64,000 nt of DNA, taken from positions 34,275-98,274 of the forward strand of contig JAJFFY010000055.1 in NCBI GenBank assembly GCA_021776415.1. Direction: 5' to 3'. Numbering within the stretch: position 1 is the first letter of the stretch; the number at the start of each line of letters is the position of its first letter. The notes under the pieces were generated by a model, which was not told the DNA's origin, searched no databases, and was given only the letters and a program-made list of their open reading frames with translations. A program made the translations under genes and the position numbers. Below, one piece after another: positions 55,601-63,928 of this stretch. The DNA comes from Hyphococcus sp. Its GTDB lineage: Bacteria; Pseudomonadota; Alphaproteobacteria; Caulobacterales; Parvularculaceae.

Positions 55601-56129
55601 CGAGCGGCGAGAACAGCATCCCGTAGGTCGGCAGGTTGTCGATATGGTTCGAGAAGGAAGCCATCGCCACGTCCCCGAGCGGGAAATTTCCTGGCGGCGC
55701 GTTCTCTACCGTCTGCACTTGCAGCACGTTATAGAGGTTGAGGTCCGGCTGGGACGCAAATCCGTCATTTATCCAGGTGATAAGATCACCCGGAAAGTTA
55801 TTTTCCACACTAAAACCGAAAGAAATAGGCTGGCCGCCTGTCAGCGCGCCATAACCCTCATCAGCTGTGTTGTCGACGCAATGCGCGGCGAATATAACCG
55901 TACGCGGATTAACTAGCTGGGCGGTGCAAAGACCGACAAATCCGCTGGGAAGCAAATTATACATCTGGCCGACGCCCGCCCAGACATTTTCAGTATCGAC
56001 CGCGCCCTCTGGCCCGACATCGTCGCGTACCGGCAAAGCATGCGCCGACGACGCCATAAGCGCCGCGGCGATGGCCGTGATGCTAACTTGTCTTGATGTA
56101 AAAAAATCCGTGCGTTTAATACTACGCAT
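52656..56129 (-). CDS. Autotransporter with S1-family serine protease passenger
   Basis: 1,157 aa from ATG 56129, which has GGAGGG at 5 nt. Signal peptide to about residue 32 (ITAIAAALMASSAHA). The passenger starts with a trypsin-like domain: His in VIFAAHCVDNTADEG, Asp in LGDVAMASFSNH, Ser in TAGGDSGGGLFADE. Then an Ala-rich linker, a beta-helix-like stalk (about 500-800) with TVRGHFSRLK and GELTVNGDYVQSSEG, and a C-terminal autotransporter barrel (about 870-1157) ending in RLSVDWRF with the required final Phe. Likely a surface or secreted protease. It is bracketed by a ycgN gene and an orphan ycgN end, suggesting it arrived by integration. Confidence 0.92.
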   Translation of the reverse strand: MRSIKRTDFFTSRQVSITAIAAALMASSAHALPVRDDVGPEGAVDTENVWAGVGQMYNLLPSGFVGLCTAQLVNPRTVIFAAHCVDNTADEGYGALTGGQPISFGFSVENNFPGDLITWINDGFASQPDLNLYNVLQVQTVENAPPGNFPLGDVAMASFSNHIDNLPTYGMLFSPLDGPTHAALVGYGGTGTGSAGPNLGIDFKRRVGENMIDGLYSQNDYVAGVFNVPGVSFGDPSAEQLLYHIDFDRPDRDPNDCVRGEFFGLGFGNDIVCFTGPTTAPITWDGTSAITVNDQIDWFPGDALPNEAGTAGGDSGGGLFADEIYERPLVTGVLSGGWVSGVFDPVGGYGSESYYTPLFLFRDWIQENNPYVYASARHGSGNWSDPEHWQQTLDPNYFYIDEHGVVRNGVPSDPEPGALADRPKFGTVFDLDVPGDIEGETGAAPAAAAAAAANVEGIARTDRAASIAAPDGFYYGGGSGNPNSTSPAASDGAPTGPGSTGFTPNNDWGAFGAWTGPNDGVARFYDITLNNFGTTRVDMNAEIDRLTVRGHFSRLKVKSDYQLNALIAVDQYRGFVDVDGVLETREYALWGGFLSGDGAINTSTLYNINGIVTAGGLTSVGELTVNGDYVQSSEGLMMINIRRHGYFGGVSNDFIQVNGEASLAGGALVSGGFFSRPRWRDSYTVLNAETVVGNFDDVHLAFASPILFGDSIVQMNGDVDIVVKARRFRDLFGGGHSLYSLGEALDDMRWGGDFNSLQGIFDFVDGSNFDNFGANMMSLTPTAAFSQSNMVLNFNAGFTGHLTARGAELRSGLRGVSFNGLRTAFVEAEKIQGASSARSHLTQGAAARPQLKDQRFGMFVSSRGFQNVGADQLAPGAGFQNPMTAFDPLAQANPFQNSGSTYGDIAIGADFRLASDMVIGMALSTSTMNLTSGGAGPVSNNNVGAAIYATKYGPRWYVDGYYGISSHDFELERTAGDLASELSSSDFANARSAADSVQTMAGIRAGYTFAPVKGLTFGPIATMAYSSATFKAFQEYSPSELNLIVDERNLTSLAMTLGANLRYQHVTKKGKAFSFYSDFSSAYEVGDRTEAITAAFALSPENSFTVERVLDGEWYSAALGMSYSAGGNLVTNLQFGADVDRGPLNQHYGRLSVDWRF

Positions 56130-56463
56130 CGCTCCCTCCATTTTTGATAAGTCCCACAGTCCGTAAGTGCGTTAACGGTAACATTAAGCGCGCAAAAAAG
56201 AAACCAAACGGTGGTGCTGGTAATGGTATAACATTGCATTGCACTGCACTGTTTCATGCAAACACAATCCCTGCCGGCGTTGAACGCCAACAAGGCCGCG
56301 CGCGTCGGCGCGTTTTATTTTTTGCAACGCAAAATTTTTCCGGCGCCATTGCCCGTGCATGGTCTCAGCGCGCACAACGCCTGCATGTATGTATGTTATA
56401 TCGAAACAAATCTGATGCGCCGCGCGAAAGCAATTTCCGTTTCAGTGATTCGGTGTTGACGCT
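56130..56463. other. Gene-free interval upstream of the autotransporter
   Basis: 334 bases without a supportable gene. It should hold the autotransporter promoter. Visible features are a short ATTGCATTGCACTGCACTG run near 56235 and a GC-rich stretch ending CGGCGCGTTTTATTTTTTGC near 56300 that could be a weak plus-strand terminator. No transposase or integrase remnant is recognisable. Confidence 0.5.
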
Positions 56464-56898
56464 TTATCGCGTCTTGGTAATCCGCGACTCTAACAACTCG
56501 TCATCAATATCGTCTTCGGAAATCAAATCCGGCGAGACCGCGGCGCCGGCGCGCTCGACGCTGGTCGGATCGCCGGTGATCAACGGATGCCAGTCCGGCA
56601 GCGTCTTGCCATTGGCGAGACGGCGATAGGCGCAAGTGTTCGGCATCCAGGACAGCGTCTTGGCGTTCTCCGGCGTCAGCTGCACGCAATCGGGCACCCG
56701 CGTCAGGCGGTTTTCATAATCCCGGCAGCGGCGCTTTTTGGCGTCAAACAATGTGCAGCCGACATCGGTCTCAAACACATCGCCGGTCTCTTCGTTGTGA
56801 AGAATATAAAGACAACACCGCCCGCAGCCATCGCACAGCGATTCCCATTCTGCCCGGCTCATCTCGGTGAGGGACTTGGTTTCCCAGAAGGGTTTCAT
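56464..56898 (-). CDS. ycgN: YcgN/UPF0260 cysteine-cluster protein
   Basis: 144 aa. Conserved Cys clusters CDGCGRCCLY, DVGCTLFDAKKRRCRDY, RVPDCVQLTPENA and SWMPNTCAYRRLANGK are diagnostic of the YcgN/YkgJ zinc- or iron-binding group; biochemical role unknown. Its start overlaps the stop of the SufR-like regulator by 4 bases. Its 3' end is duplicated 4 kb away at 52455. Confidence 0.92.
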   Translation of the reverse strand: MKPFWETKSLTEMSRAEWESLCDGCGRCCLYILHNEETGDVFETDVGCTLFDAKKRRCRDYENRLTRVPDCVQLTPENAKTLSWMPNTCAYRRLANGKTLPDWHPLITGDPTSVERAGAAVSPDLISEDDIDDELLESRITKTR

Positions 56899-57569
56899 GC
56901 CTTCCCCTTCACTCGATAAACGCAGCGCCGCGCGCCGGCGAGGATGTGTTCTTCGCGCGCCACGCTTACATCCTTGCCGAGCACATCTGCGAAAACCTTC
57001 AGCTCATTAGCGCAAAGGCCGGTGCAGGCTTTTGCCGCCGAACAGATCGGGCAGTGGTTCTCAATCAGCAACCAGTCGCGGCCGTCGCTTCTGGCTTCGG
57101 CCATATAGCCTTCGCCCGAGCGCGCGGCGGCGAGACGGCGGACGCGGTCGCCAAGGGTTTTGGCGGGGCTAAGCTTTTCACCATAGGCGATGCGTTGCCT
57201 GTCCCCATGTTTTTTCACCAGCTTGGCGAGGCCTTGCGCGCCGAACAATTCTTCAACCGATTTTATCATCTCCACGGCAAGGCCCTGATGCGCATCGGGG
57301 AAGACCCGCGCCGCCGCCGCCGTCAGCGACCAGTATTTGACCGGCCGGCCCCTGCCCCTGTTTTGGGCTTTCGCTTCAGAGCGTTCCTCCACCAGACCCT
57401 CCGCCTGCAGATCATAAAGATGCAGCCGCGCCGCCATGGGCGTGACGCCAAGCGCCTTGCCGAGCGCGCTCGCGGACTGCTCGCCCTGGCGCTTGAGGAG
57501 ATCGAGGATCACCTGGCGCGTTGGCGCGCTGGGTTTGTTGGCGGGTTTTCTCGCAGAATTCATACTCAT
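56895..57569 (-). CDS. SufR-like winged-helix iron-sulfur regulator
   Basis: 224 aa. N-terminal winged helix (TRQVILDLLKRQGEQSASAL, then KALGVTPMAARLHLYDLQAE). The C-terminal sensor domain has the Cys pattern CPICSAAKACTGLC plus a later Cys in LAGARRCVYRVKGKA, as in SufR-type proteins that bind a 4Fe-4S cluster. Suf genes are not in the window. Overlap with ycgN suggests a shared metal or Fe-S theme. Confidence 0.82.
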   Translation of the reverse strand: MSMNSARKPANKPSAPTRQVILDLLKRQGEQSASALGKALGVTPMAARLHLYDLQAEGLVEERSEAKAQNRGRGRPVKYWSLTAAAARVFPDAHQGLAVEMIKSVEELFGAQGLAKLVKKHGDRQRIAYGEKLSPAKTLGDRVRRLAAARSGEGYMAEARSDGRDWLLIENHCPICSAAKACTGLCANELKVFADVLGKDVSVAREEHILAGARRCVYRVKGKA

Positions 57570-57590
57570 TTACCCTTGCACTTGTCGTTT

Positions 57591-57746
57591 ATCCTTCGCG
57601 ACGGCCCCCGACCGCAAATGCGGTTGAATTTATGTTTGCGCGCCTTCGCGCGCGGGCCTCCTCAGGATGAGGGTGGAGTTCGTTGCAAAAACATTCCTCA
57701 TCCTGAGGAGGTTTTGGCGCGTTAGCGCCAAACCGTCGCGAAGGAT
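57591..57746. repeat. Family B palindromic repeat with nested 48-bp element
   Basis: ATCCTTCGCGACGG to CCGTCGCGAAGGAT, with CCTCCTCAGGATGAGG blocks as in the copy at 52332. The tip is replaced by the element at 57608-57655. It lies between divergent genes. Confidence 0.85.
57608..57655. repeat. 48-bp two-hairpin element, copy D3
   Basis: First hairpin GACCGCAAATGCGGTT, AT-rich linker, second hairpin GCGCGCCTTCGCGCGC. Same 48-base length as D1 and D2, with several compensated or tolerated changes in the first stem. Confidence 0.85.
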
Positions 57747-57871
57747 CGGTTTTGCCGATGGGTTTGATCGATATTTTGCTCATATTTCTTTTATAAAGCT
57801 ATTGCTTTTAAAAACAAGAGCTATTATTGAAAGGGTATGCTTTCTTAAATAAGATGAAAGGAGACCTAAAA

Positions 57872-58291
57872 ATGCCCAAACTTGAACATATCAACCTGGT
57901 GGTGGAGGCGATCGACCCGACGCTGACACTGCTTGGCGCAGCATTCCCGGAATGGCGTCTGCGCGGCGAGGGCCGCGATGAATGGAACGGCATGCCGCGG
58001 CGCTGGGTGCATTTCGGCGATGACGACACCTATGTGACGCTCAATGATTTCGGCGAAGGGCCGCAGCGCGACCTTAAAGGCGACCAGCCCGGCCTCGCCC
58101 ATATCGGCTTTGAAGTCGCCTCCGTCGATCTCATCATTGCACGGCTGAAAACCGCCGGTTTTGAGCCGACCCATTCCGGCACGCCGCACCCCCACCGGCG
58201 CAACGTCTATTACATCGACGGCGCCGGACTGGAGTTTGAATTTGTTGAATATCTTAGCGAAGCGCCCGAGGAGCGGAACCTTTATGTCTGA
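57872..58291 (+). CDS. VOC-fold (glyoxalase-like) protein
   Basis: 139 aa. One vicinal-oxygen-chelate domain: KLEHINLVVEAIDPTLTLLG with metal His, PGLAHIGFEVASVDLIIARL with the second His, and GAGLEFEFVEYLSE with the metal Glu. ATG 57872 follows a strong AAGGAG; longer frames upstream lack this support. It overlaps the FMN reductase by 8 bases. The substrate is unknown. Confidence 0.85.
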   Translation: MPKLEHINLVVEAIDPTLTLLGAAFPEWRLRGEGRDEWNGMPRRWVHFGDDDTYVTLNDFGEGPQRDLKGDQPGLAHIGFEVASVDLIIARLKTAGFEPTHSGTPHPHRRNVYYIDGAGLEFEFVEYLSEAPEERNLYV

Positions 58292-58874
58292 TGGTGGTGA
58301 ACTGGCCGAAGTCTTGCGCCGCATATTTGAGCGACGGCGCGCAAAGGCCGCGTCAAGTGAAATCCTTGGCGTCCTCGGCTCAAGCAACAATGACGGCAAC
58401 ACGGCGGCGCTTGCGCGCGCCGTGTTCGCCCCCCTGCCGAATTCCGCGCTTGTCAATCTTAACGACCTTGCCATCGCGCCCTATGATTATCTAAATCGTC
58501 ACGATAATGACGATTTCCTCTCCCTGGCGGAACAAATCGTCGCGGCGAAGACTATTGTCTTCGCCTCGCCGGTCTATTGGTATTCCATGAGCGCGCAGAT
58601 GAAGATTTTTTTTGACAGGCTGACCGACCTCACCAGAACCCACAAAGACCTTGGCAAGGCGCTGGCCGGCAAATCGGCCTTTCTGATCGCTACCGGCGGG
58701 AGCCCCGAGCCCCCGGCAAGCTTCGAGCCGCCCTTTGCCGAGACCGCGCGCTATTTCAACATGTGCTGGGGCGGGATGTTGTACGGCCAGGAGGGCGAGA
58801 CAATGCCGGCCGCAGAGGGTTTCGCAAAACGAATTGACCGCTCTACATATGAGAACCCCGCCTGCGCCGCGTGA
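58284..58874 (+). CDS. NADPH-dependent FMN reductase-like flavoprotein
   Basis: 196 aa. Flavodoxin-like fold: ILGVLGSSNNDGNTAALARA as the FMN phosphate loop, VFASPVYWYSMSAQMKIFFD as the family SPxYW signature, then LIATGGSPEPPASFEPPFAE. It is translationally coupled to the VOC protein, with GAGGAG upstream of ATG 58284. Possibly a quinone or NAD(P)H:flavin reductase. Confidence 0.87.
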   Translation: MSDGGELAEVLRRIFERRRAKAASSEILGVLGSSNNDGNTAALARAVFAPLPNSALVNLNDLAIAPYDYLNRHDNDDFLSLAEQIVAAKTIVFASPVYWYSMSAQMKIFFDRLTDLTRTHKDLGKALAGKSAFLIATGGSPEPPASFEPPFAETARYFNMCWGGMLYGQEGETMPAAEGFAKRIDRSTYENPACAA

Positions 58875-58994
58875 AAACCCTTCTCATAGCCAGATATCCC
58901 GGCGGCGACTGTTTCGCGCTTAATGACTTTTCAAGCTGTCTCGATATAGGTTGAGGGACCTCAACAAACGCGCGCAACAGGCACAGCCATCACC

Positions 58995-59378
58995 ATGCAA
59001 ATCAAACCCTTCAGCTGTTCCCTGGATTTCCTGCTTACGCCGGTCTTGCTAAGCGCGCTTGCGGCCTGCGCCGCCACTTCCACCGAAGCCTGGCGCCCGG
59101 ACGGCGTCGCCTATTCCGCAGACCTGGCGCTCTCGGACGAGGTTGCTGCGCTTGCCGGGCGGCAGGGCTCGCAGGACGAGGCCGCCGCCGCGCAGGAATT
59201 TGTCGATTACGTTCTCAGTGACGGCGTTATCGACGCGGCCGAGCGCGAGATCTTGCGCGAGCTTCTCGCCCTGGGCCCGCGCGGCGATCTTCGTTATCTT
59301 TACCAATCTACTCCCTATGCAGATCTTGTGGCGCCGTCGCCGGCGGCGCGCGCAATATTAAGTATTATGGATGAGTAA
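58995..59378 (+). CDS. Small lipoprotein of unknown function
   Basis: 127 aa. The signal peptide ends with lipobox LLSALAACAAT. The mature part contains EFVDYVLSDGVIDAAEREIL and LLALGPRGDLRYLYQSTPYA; no family recognised. It overlaps the next gene by 8 bases, and the two look like one unit. Confidence 0.7.
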   Translation: MQIKPFSCSLDFLLTPVLLSALAACAATSTEAWRPDGVAYSADLALSDEVAALAGRQGSQDEAAAAQEFVDYVLSDGVIDAAEREILRELLALGPRGDLRYLYQSTPYADLVAPSPAARAILSIMDE

Positions 59379-59856
59379 GTCCTCGCGCGCCAGCAAGGGC
59401 GTCGCACAGGCCACAACCAGCCTCAGCTCCACCGCCGCCGAGGTTGTTCTGCTCGACCTTTATGACCGCCCGTTTCTGCATGAGCAGGGACAAACCGTGA
59501 CGCGCGGTTTTGTCGAGTTCTTTGAGATCGACGAAGACGACCGCTGGAGCCTGTTTCTCCGCGATACCGAATACCTCCACAAGGAGAGCGGCGAATGGCG
59601 CCCCGATTGCGCCTCGGACGAATATTGCGGCTCAATCGAGCACGCGTCTTTTGAGCGCTACTTTTCCGGGCGCTCGCCGATTTTTGATATCGGGCTGGAG
59701 ATCACATGTTACGGTATTTACATCTTTGTCGGGCCCTTGTTTGCCGGACCCCAGTTTGGCGGATCCCAGTTTGGCGGGCCTAAGGCGGGCGATCCCTGGC
59801 GCAACATCGACTGGCCGGCGCTGGACACCGACGCCCTGCCGCCCGGGCCTATGTAA
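59371..59856 (+). CDS. Unknown protein with short tandem repeat
   Basis: 161 aa, no clear signal peptide. Middle section LLDLYDRPFLHEQGQTVTRG and FEIDEDDRWSLFLRDTEYLH. Near the C-terminus a tandem GPQFG-GSQFG-GPKAG run is encoded by 15-base direct repeats (59745-59790). Function unknown; coupled to the preceding lipoprotein. Confidence 0.65.
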   Translation: MSKSSRASKGVAQATTSLSSTAAEVVLLDLYDRPFLHEQGQTVTRGFVEFFEIDEDDRWSLFLRDTEYLHKESGEWRPDCASDEYCGSIEHASFERYFSGRSPIFDIGLEITCYGIYIFVGPLFAGPQFGGSQFGGPKAGDPWRNIDWPALDTDALPPGPM

Positions 59857-59995
59857 CGCCTGCCCTCGCGCCTTAACCGTTTTTCATCGGCCATAAAATC
59901 TCTCTCCTTGCGCCTTGATGCCGCCGCCTTTATCGACGCATATCGGCTGAAAATATGGGCTGTATCCAGACCGGCCGCTGACATAGTATGGGGCG

Positions 59996-62152
59996 ATGAC
60001 AAAATCTGGCGATCATAGCGATGATGGCGGGCTGCCGGCTCGGATGGGGCCCGTTCGGGAGGAACCCACCCTTGAGGGCCCGGCCCGCAAAGGCCTCGCG
60101 GCGGCGCTGCTCGCTGATTTTGCGCGCGGCGCGCGGGCGCTGCCGGGTGATGTGGCGCGACTTTTTCGGCGCAAGCCCAAACCCGCCGCCGGGCCTTATA
60201 CGGAAAGCGTCAAATATGACCGTGAGCCTGGTCAGGGCCGGGCGTGGCGCGATCTTATGTGGAGCTTTGCCGCGGCGGCGACCTCGCTCAGTTTCTTTGG
60301 CGCAATTGCCGGGCTGTGGCTGGCGTTTATCATCATGGCGCCGCGCATTCCCGGCGGCGCCGATATGTGGAACGTCAACCGCCAGTCAGCGATTATCGTC
60401 CTCGACCGCAATGGCGAGGAGATCGCCGCGCGCGGCGCGCGCTATGGCGAACAGGTCGAGCCGGAAGAATTGCCCGGCTATTTCATCCAGGCTATTCTGT
60501 CTACGGAGGACCGCCGGTTCTATGACCATGGCGGCGTCGATCTGCGCGGCACGTTGCGTGCGGCGATGGCCAACGCCAAATCCGGCAGCGTCGTCCAGGG
60601 CGGCTCGACCATCACCCAGCAGCTGGCCAAAAACTTATTCCTGTCGCCGGCGCAAACTTACGAGCGTAAAATCCGCGAGGCGCAACTGGCTTTGTGGCTT
60701 GAGGGCCATTACACCAAGAACCAGATCCTATCGTTTTATATCAACCGGATTTACCTCGGCGCGGGAACCTATGGCGTTGAATCGGCGGCGCAGACTTATT
60801 TTGCAAAATCGGCGCGCGATGTGAGCCTGGCTGAGGCGGCGATGCTGGCCGGGCTGCCCAAGGCGCCCTCGACCTATGCGCCGACGCAAAACCCCAAAGG
60901 CGCGGAGCGGCGCGCCTCTGAAGTGCTGGACAATCTGCTTGAGACCAGCGCGATCACGCCGTTTGACGCGCGCGAGGCGCGCCAGAACCCGGCCCAGGTG
61001 GTTAATCAGAATACGGATAGTGATCTTGGCTATTTCTTCGACTATGCGGCGGCGAAAGCCAAAGCGCTGGCCGGCAATATCTCCGGCGATATTGTGGTGA
61101 CGACGACCATCGACCAGAAACTGCAACGCGACGCGGAAGCCGCGGTCGCCGCCGGACTGACAGTGGAGAACCGGCTTAAAGGCGCCGATCAGGCAGCGCT
61201 GGTCGCCTATGACGCCGACGGCGCTTTGCGCGCCATGGTTGGCGGGCGGTCATATAAAGAGAGCCAGTTTAACCGCGCCGTGCAAGCCAAACGCCAGCCC
61301 GGCTCGGCGTTCAAACCGTTCGTATACGCGGCCGCCATGGAGGCCGGGCTGACGCCGCAATCGCGCTTCATCGACCAGCCGGTAACTTATGACGGCTGGT
61401 CGCCGACCAATTACACCGACGGCTATATCGGTCCGGTGCGCCTGACTGAGGCAATGGCGAAATCGATCAACACCATCGCCGCGCAGGTCTCCGAGCGGGT
61501 CGGCCCGTCAAAAGTCGCCACGCTCGCCATGCGCTTTGGCATCCCCAATGTCTCGTCCTATCGCGCGATTGCGCTCGGCGCCGTAGACCTCACGCTTGAA
61601 GATCTCACCGGCGCATATTTGCCGTTCGCGCGCAGCGGGCTGAAGCCGGAGGCGTATGCGATCGCCAAGATCGAGACCCTCGACGGCGTCGTGATCTATG
61701 AACATCGCCGCCAAAAACCCACACGGGTGATGAGCAAACGCTCAGCCAAACATATGAACCATCTGCTCTATCAGGTGATGCATTCCGGCACCGGCCGGCG
61801 CGCCAGCCTTGGGCGGCGCCACGCCGCCGGCAAGACCGGCACTACCAATGATTGGCGCGACGCCTGGTTCGTCGGCTACACGCCACAGATCACCGCCGGC
61901 GTCTGGGTCGGCAATGACGACTATCGGCCCATGGACAAAGTCACCGGCGGCGCGATCCCGGCGGAAATCTGGAAGCGGTTTATGATCTCAGCCCATCAGG
62001 GGCTGCGGCTGGCGGCGATTGACGGCGCTTATCCCGCGGTCTCTTACGCCGCCGAGCCGACGCTGCTTGATTTCTACACAGATGTATCGAGCGGCTTCAC
62101 CCGCGTCCGCCGCGACGGCAACGAGCGCCGCGCGAGACGCCGACGGCGGTAA
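59996..62152 (+). CDS. Class A penicillin-binding protein (PBP1A/1C type)
   Basis: 718 aa. Bifunctional cell-wall synthase: a cytoplasmic tail of about 80 residues, one membrane helix (about 92-115), GT51 glycosyltransferase with STEDRRFYDHGGVDLRGTLR and QGGSTITQQLAKNLFLSPAQ, then the transpeptidase with SxxK in QPGSAFKPFVYAA, SxN in MAKSINTIAAQ and KTG in AAGKTGTTNDWRDAWFVGY. The long proline/glutamate-rich N-terminal tail is unusual. It converges on the hybrid kinase with a 6-base gap. Confidence 0.94.
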   Translation: MTKSGDHSDDGGLPARMGPVREEPTLEGPARKGLAAALLADFARGARALPGDVARLFRRKPKPAAGPYTESVKYDREPGQGRAWRDLMWSFAAAATSLSFFGAIAGLWLAFIIMAPRIPGGADMWNVNRQSAIIVLDRNGEEIAARGARYGEQVEPEELPGYFIQAILSTEDRRFYDHGGVDLRGTLRAAMANAKSGSVVQGGSTITQQLAKNLFLSPAQTYERKIREAQLALWLEGHYTKNQILSFYINRIYLGAGTYGVESAAQTYFAKSARDVSLAEAAMLAGLPKAPSTYAPTQNPKGAERRASEVLDNLLETSAITPFDAREARQNPAQVVNQNTDSDLGYFFDYAAAKAKALAGNISGDIVVTTTIDQKLQRDAEAAVAAGLTVENRLKGADQAALVAYDADGALRAMVGGRSYKESQFNRAVQAKRQPGSAFKPFVYAAAMEAGLTPQSRFIDQPVTYDGWSPTNYTDGYIGPVRLTEAMAKSINTIAAQVSERVGPSKVATLAMRFGIPNVSSYRAIALGAVDLTLEDLTGAYLPFARSGLKPEAYAIAKIETLDGVVIYEHRRQKPTRVMSKRSAKHMNHLLYQVMHSGTGRRASLGRRHAAGKTGTTNDWRDAWFVGYTPQITAGVWVGNDDYRPMDKVTGGAIPAEIWKRFMISAHQGLRLAAIDGAYPAVSYAAEPTLLDFYTDVSSGFTRVRRDGNERRARRRRR

Positions 62153-62158
62153 GCGCCG

Positions 62159-63928
62159 TTAAGCGGCGGCATGGTTTTGCGAGCCTTTATACGCCAATAC
62201 GATCTGCAAGGCGTCGCGCAGATTGTCGGCGGATATCGGTTTCGGCAGAAATTCATCAAACCCGACAGCCAACAGCGCCTCACGCTCGCCGCCCATGGCG
62301 TCGGCCGTGCAGGCGACAATCGGCATTGCGCCGAGCGGGGCCGCCATGGCGCGAATTTTTGTCGTCGCCTCAACTCCGTCCATGACCGGCATGTGTTTGT
62401 CCATCAAGATCGCGTCGAATGTGTGCTGTTTTATAATGTCGAGACATATGCCGCCATGTTCCGCGGTCTCGGTTACAACGCCCAGGCTCGATAACAGCTT
62501 CTCGGCGACCATGCGGTTGACGATATTGTCTTCGACAATAAGAACGCGCCGTCCGGCTAACGCCGCTGCCGCATTTTCAACGCTCGCCTCGACTGGCGCC
62601 GCCGCCGGCGCGGCGACGTCAATCCGCATGGTGAGATAGAATGTCGTGCCTTTGCCCATTTCGGTTTCATAATGGACTGCGCCGCTCATTAACATCGCCA
62701 GCCTTTGACAGAGAGCCAGCCCCAACCCGACCCCGTCCTGGCCTCGCGACAATCCCTGTTCGGCCTGTTCAAAGGGGGTGAAAATCCGCTCGCCGGCGCC
62801 GTCGGGAATGCCGGGGCCAGTGTCCTTGACAGCGACCTGCAATGTTGCGCCATTGGCGTCACTGTTAATAACGTTCGCAGAAATCACGACGCCGCCTTGT
62901 TGGGTATACTTCACCGCATTGGAGACAATCTTGGTGACGATCTGACGTATACGGAGTCCATCGCCGACGAGGCTTTGCGGCGCATCCTCGTCAATGCTGA
63001 ACTCTAGTGTCAGTCCTTTTTCCATGGCTGGCAAGCGCCATGCGCCAGAGACGTCGTTGACTAAATCATGCAAGTCAAACGCTGCCGGCTTGATTTCAAT
63101 CTTTTGAGCATCGATATTCAACATATCCAGAATGTCGTTCAAAATGCTCAGCAGTGAACGGCCGGAGCCTTCGATGTCGTTCATTAATTTCGCCTGCTCG
63201 TCATCGAGCGATGTTTTTTGCATCACCTCGGACAGCCCGAGCACGCCGTTTAGCGGCGTTCGCAGCTCATGGTTCATGGCGGCGAGGAATTGCGCCTTGG
63301 CCGCCTCCGCCTCCCGCGCACGCCCAACGCTGGCCTCTAACTGATCAAACGCGCGGAAGATGTTGGTGCTGAAAACCGTTGAAACGATTGTCACCATGAT
63401 GATGACTAATCCGCTCTGCACCGCTCGCTGAAGGTCGCTCGCCAAATAGATGGCCGCGCCGTTCGCGTCATGGGCCGCAGAGCAATAGTAAAGCATGCCG
63501 ACCGCGCCAAGCATCAAACCTCCTGTCGCCAGCGCGACGCGCGGACCGGAGATGAAGCCGTTAAGCATTGGCGTCATAATCAAAATAGGGAGTAAGGCTG
63601 AATTGATTCCGGTATGACTCGGCAAAGCAGAGGCTAACACGCCAAAAACTGCGAGCGCGGCGATATATATGCCGTACATGGCGTAGTTTTTATAATAACG
63701 AAAAATGTGGATCGCGAACAATAACATGACGATTACCATCACGCCGATCATATGGCTCGAAGTCCACTCGCCATAAGTCAACGTTAGGCTCACAAGATTT
63801 AGGAGCTGGAGCAGCACATATGCCCAGCCGAGCCAGACGAGGGCGCGCGCGCGGACCAGATCCTTCGCCTTGCCGCGTGGATCAATCCTTAAAAAAGCTT
63901 CGTATGCAGCAAAAGCAGTCCGCAGCAC
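62159..63928 (-). CDS. Hybrid sensor histidine kinase/response regulator
   Basis: 589 aa from GTG 63928, which has GGAGGG at 7 nt. Six to seven membrane helices in residues 25-200 (VWLGWAYVLLQLLNLVSLTL onward). The kinase core has AQFLAAMNHELRTPLNGVLG and VSNAVKYTQQGG, with GQDGVGLGLALCQRLAMLMS. The C-terminal receiver has EDN at its start, the phospho-acceptor Asp in FDAILMDKHMPVMDG, and Lys in FLPKPISADNL. The signal is unknown; the phosphorelay partner is not in the window. Confidence 0.92.
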   Translation of the reverse strand: MLRTAFAAYEAFLRIDPRGKAKDLVRARALVWLGWAYVLLQLLNLVSLTLTYGEWTSSHMIGVMVIVMLLFAIHIFRYYKNYAMYGIYIAALAVFGVLASALPSHTGINSALLPILIMTPMLNGFISGPRVALATGGLMLGAVGMLYYCSAAHDANGAAIYLASDLQRAVQSGLVIIMVTIVSTVFSTNIFRAFDQLEASVGRAREAEAAKAQFLAAMNHELRTPLNGVLGLSEVMQKTSLDDEQAKLMNDIEGSGRSLLSILNDILDMLNIDAQKIEIKPAAFDLHDLVNDVSGAWRLPAMEKGLTLEFSIDEDAPQSLVGDGLRIRQIVTKIVSNAVKYTQQGGVVISANVINSDANGATLQVAVKDTGPGIPDGAGERIFTPFEQAEQGLSRGQDGVGLGLALCQRLAMLMSGAVHYETEMGKGTTFYLTMRIDVAAPAAAPVEASVENAAAALAGRRVLIVEDNIVNRMVAEKLLSSLGVVTETAEHGGICLDIIKQHTFDAILMDKHMPVMDGVEATTKIRAMAAPLGAMPIVACTADAMGGEREALLAVGFDEFLPKPISADNLRDALQIVLAYKGSQNHAAA

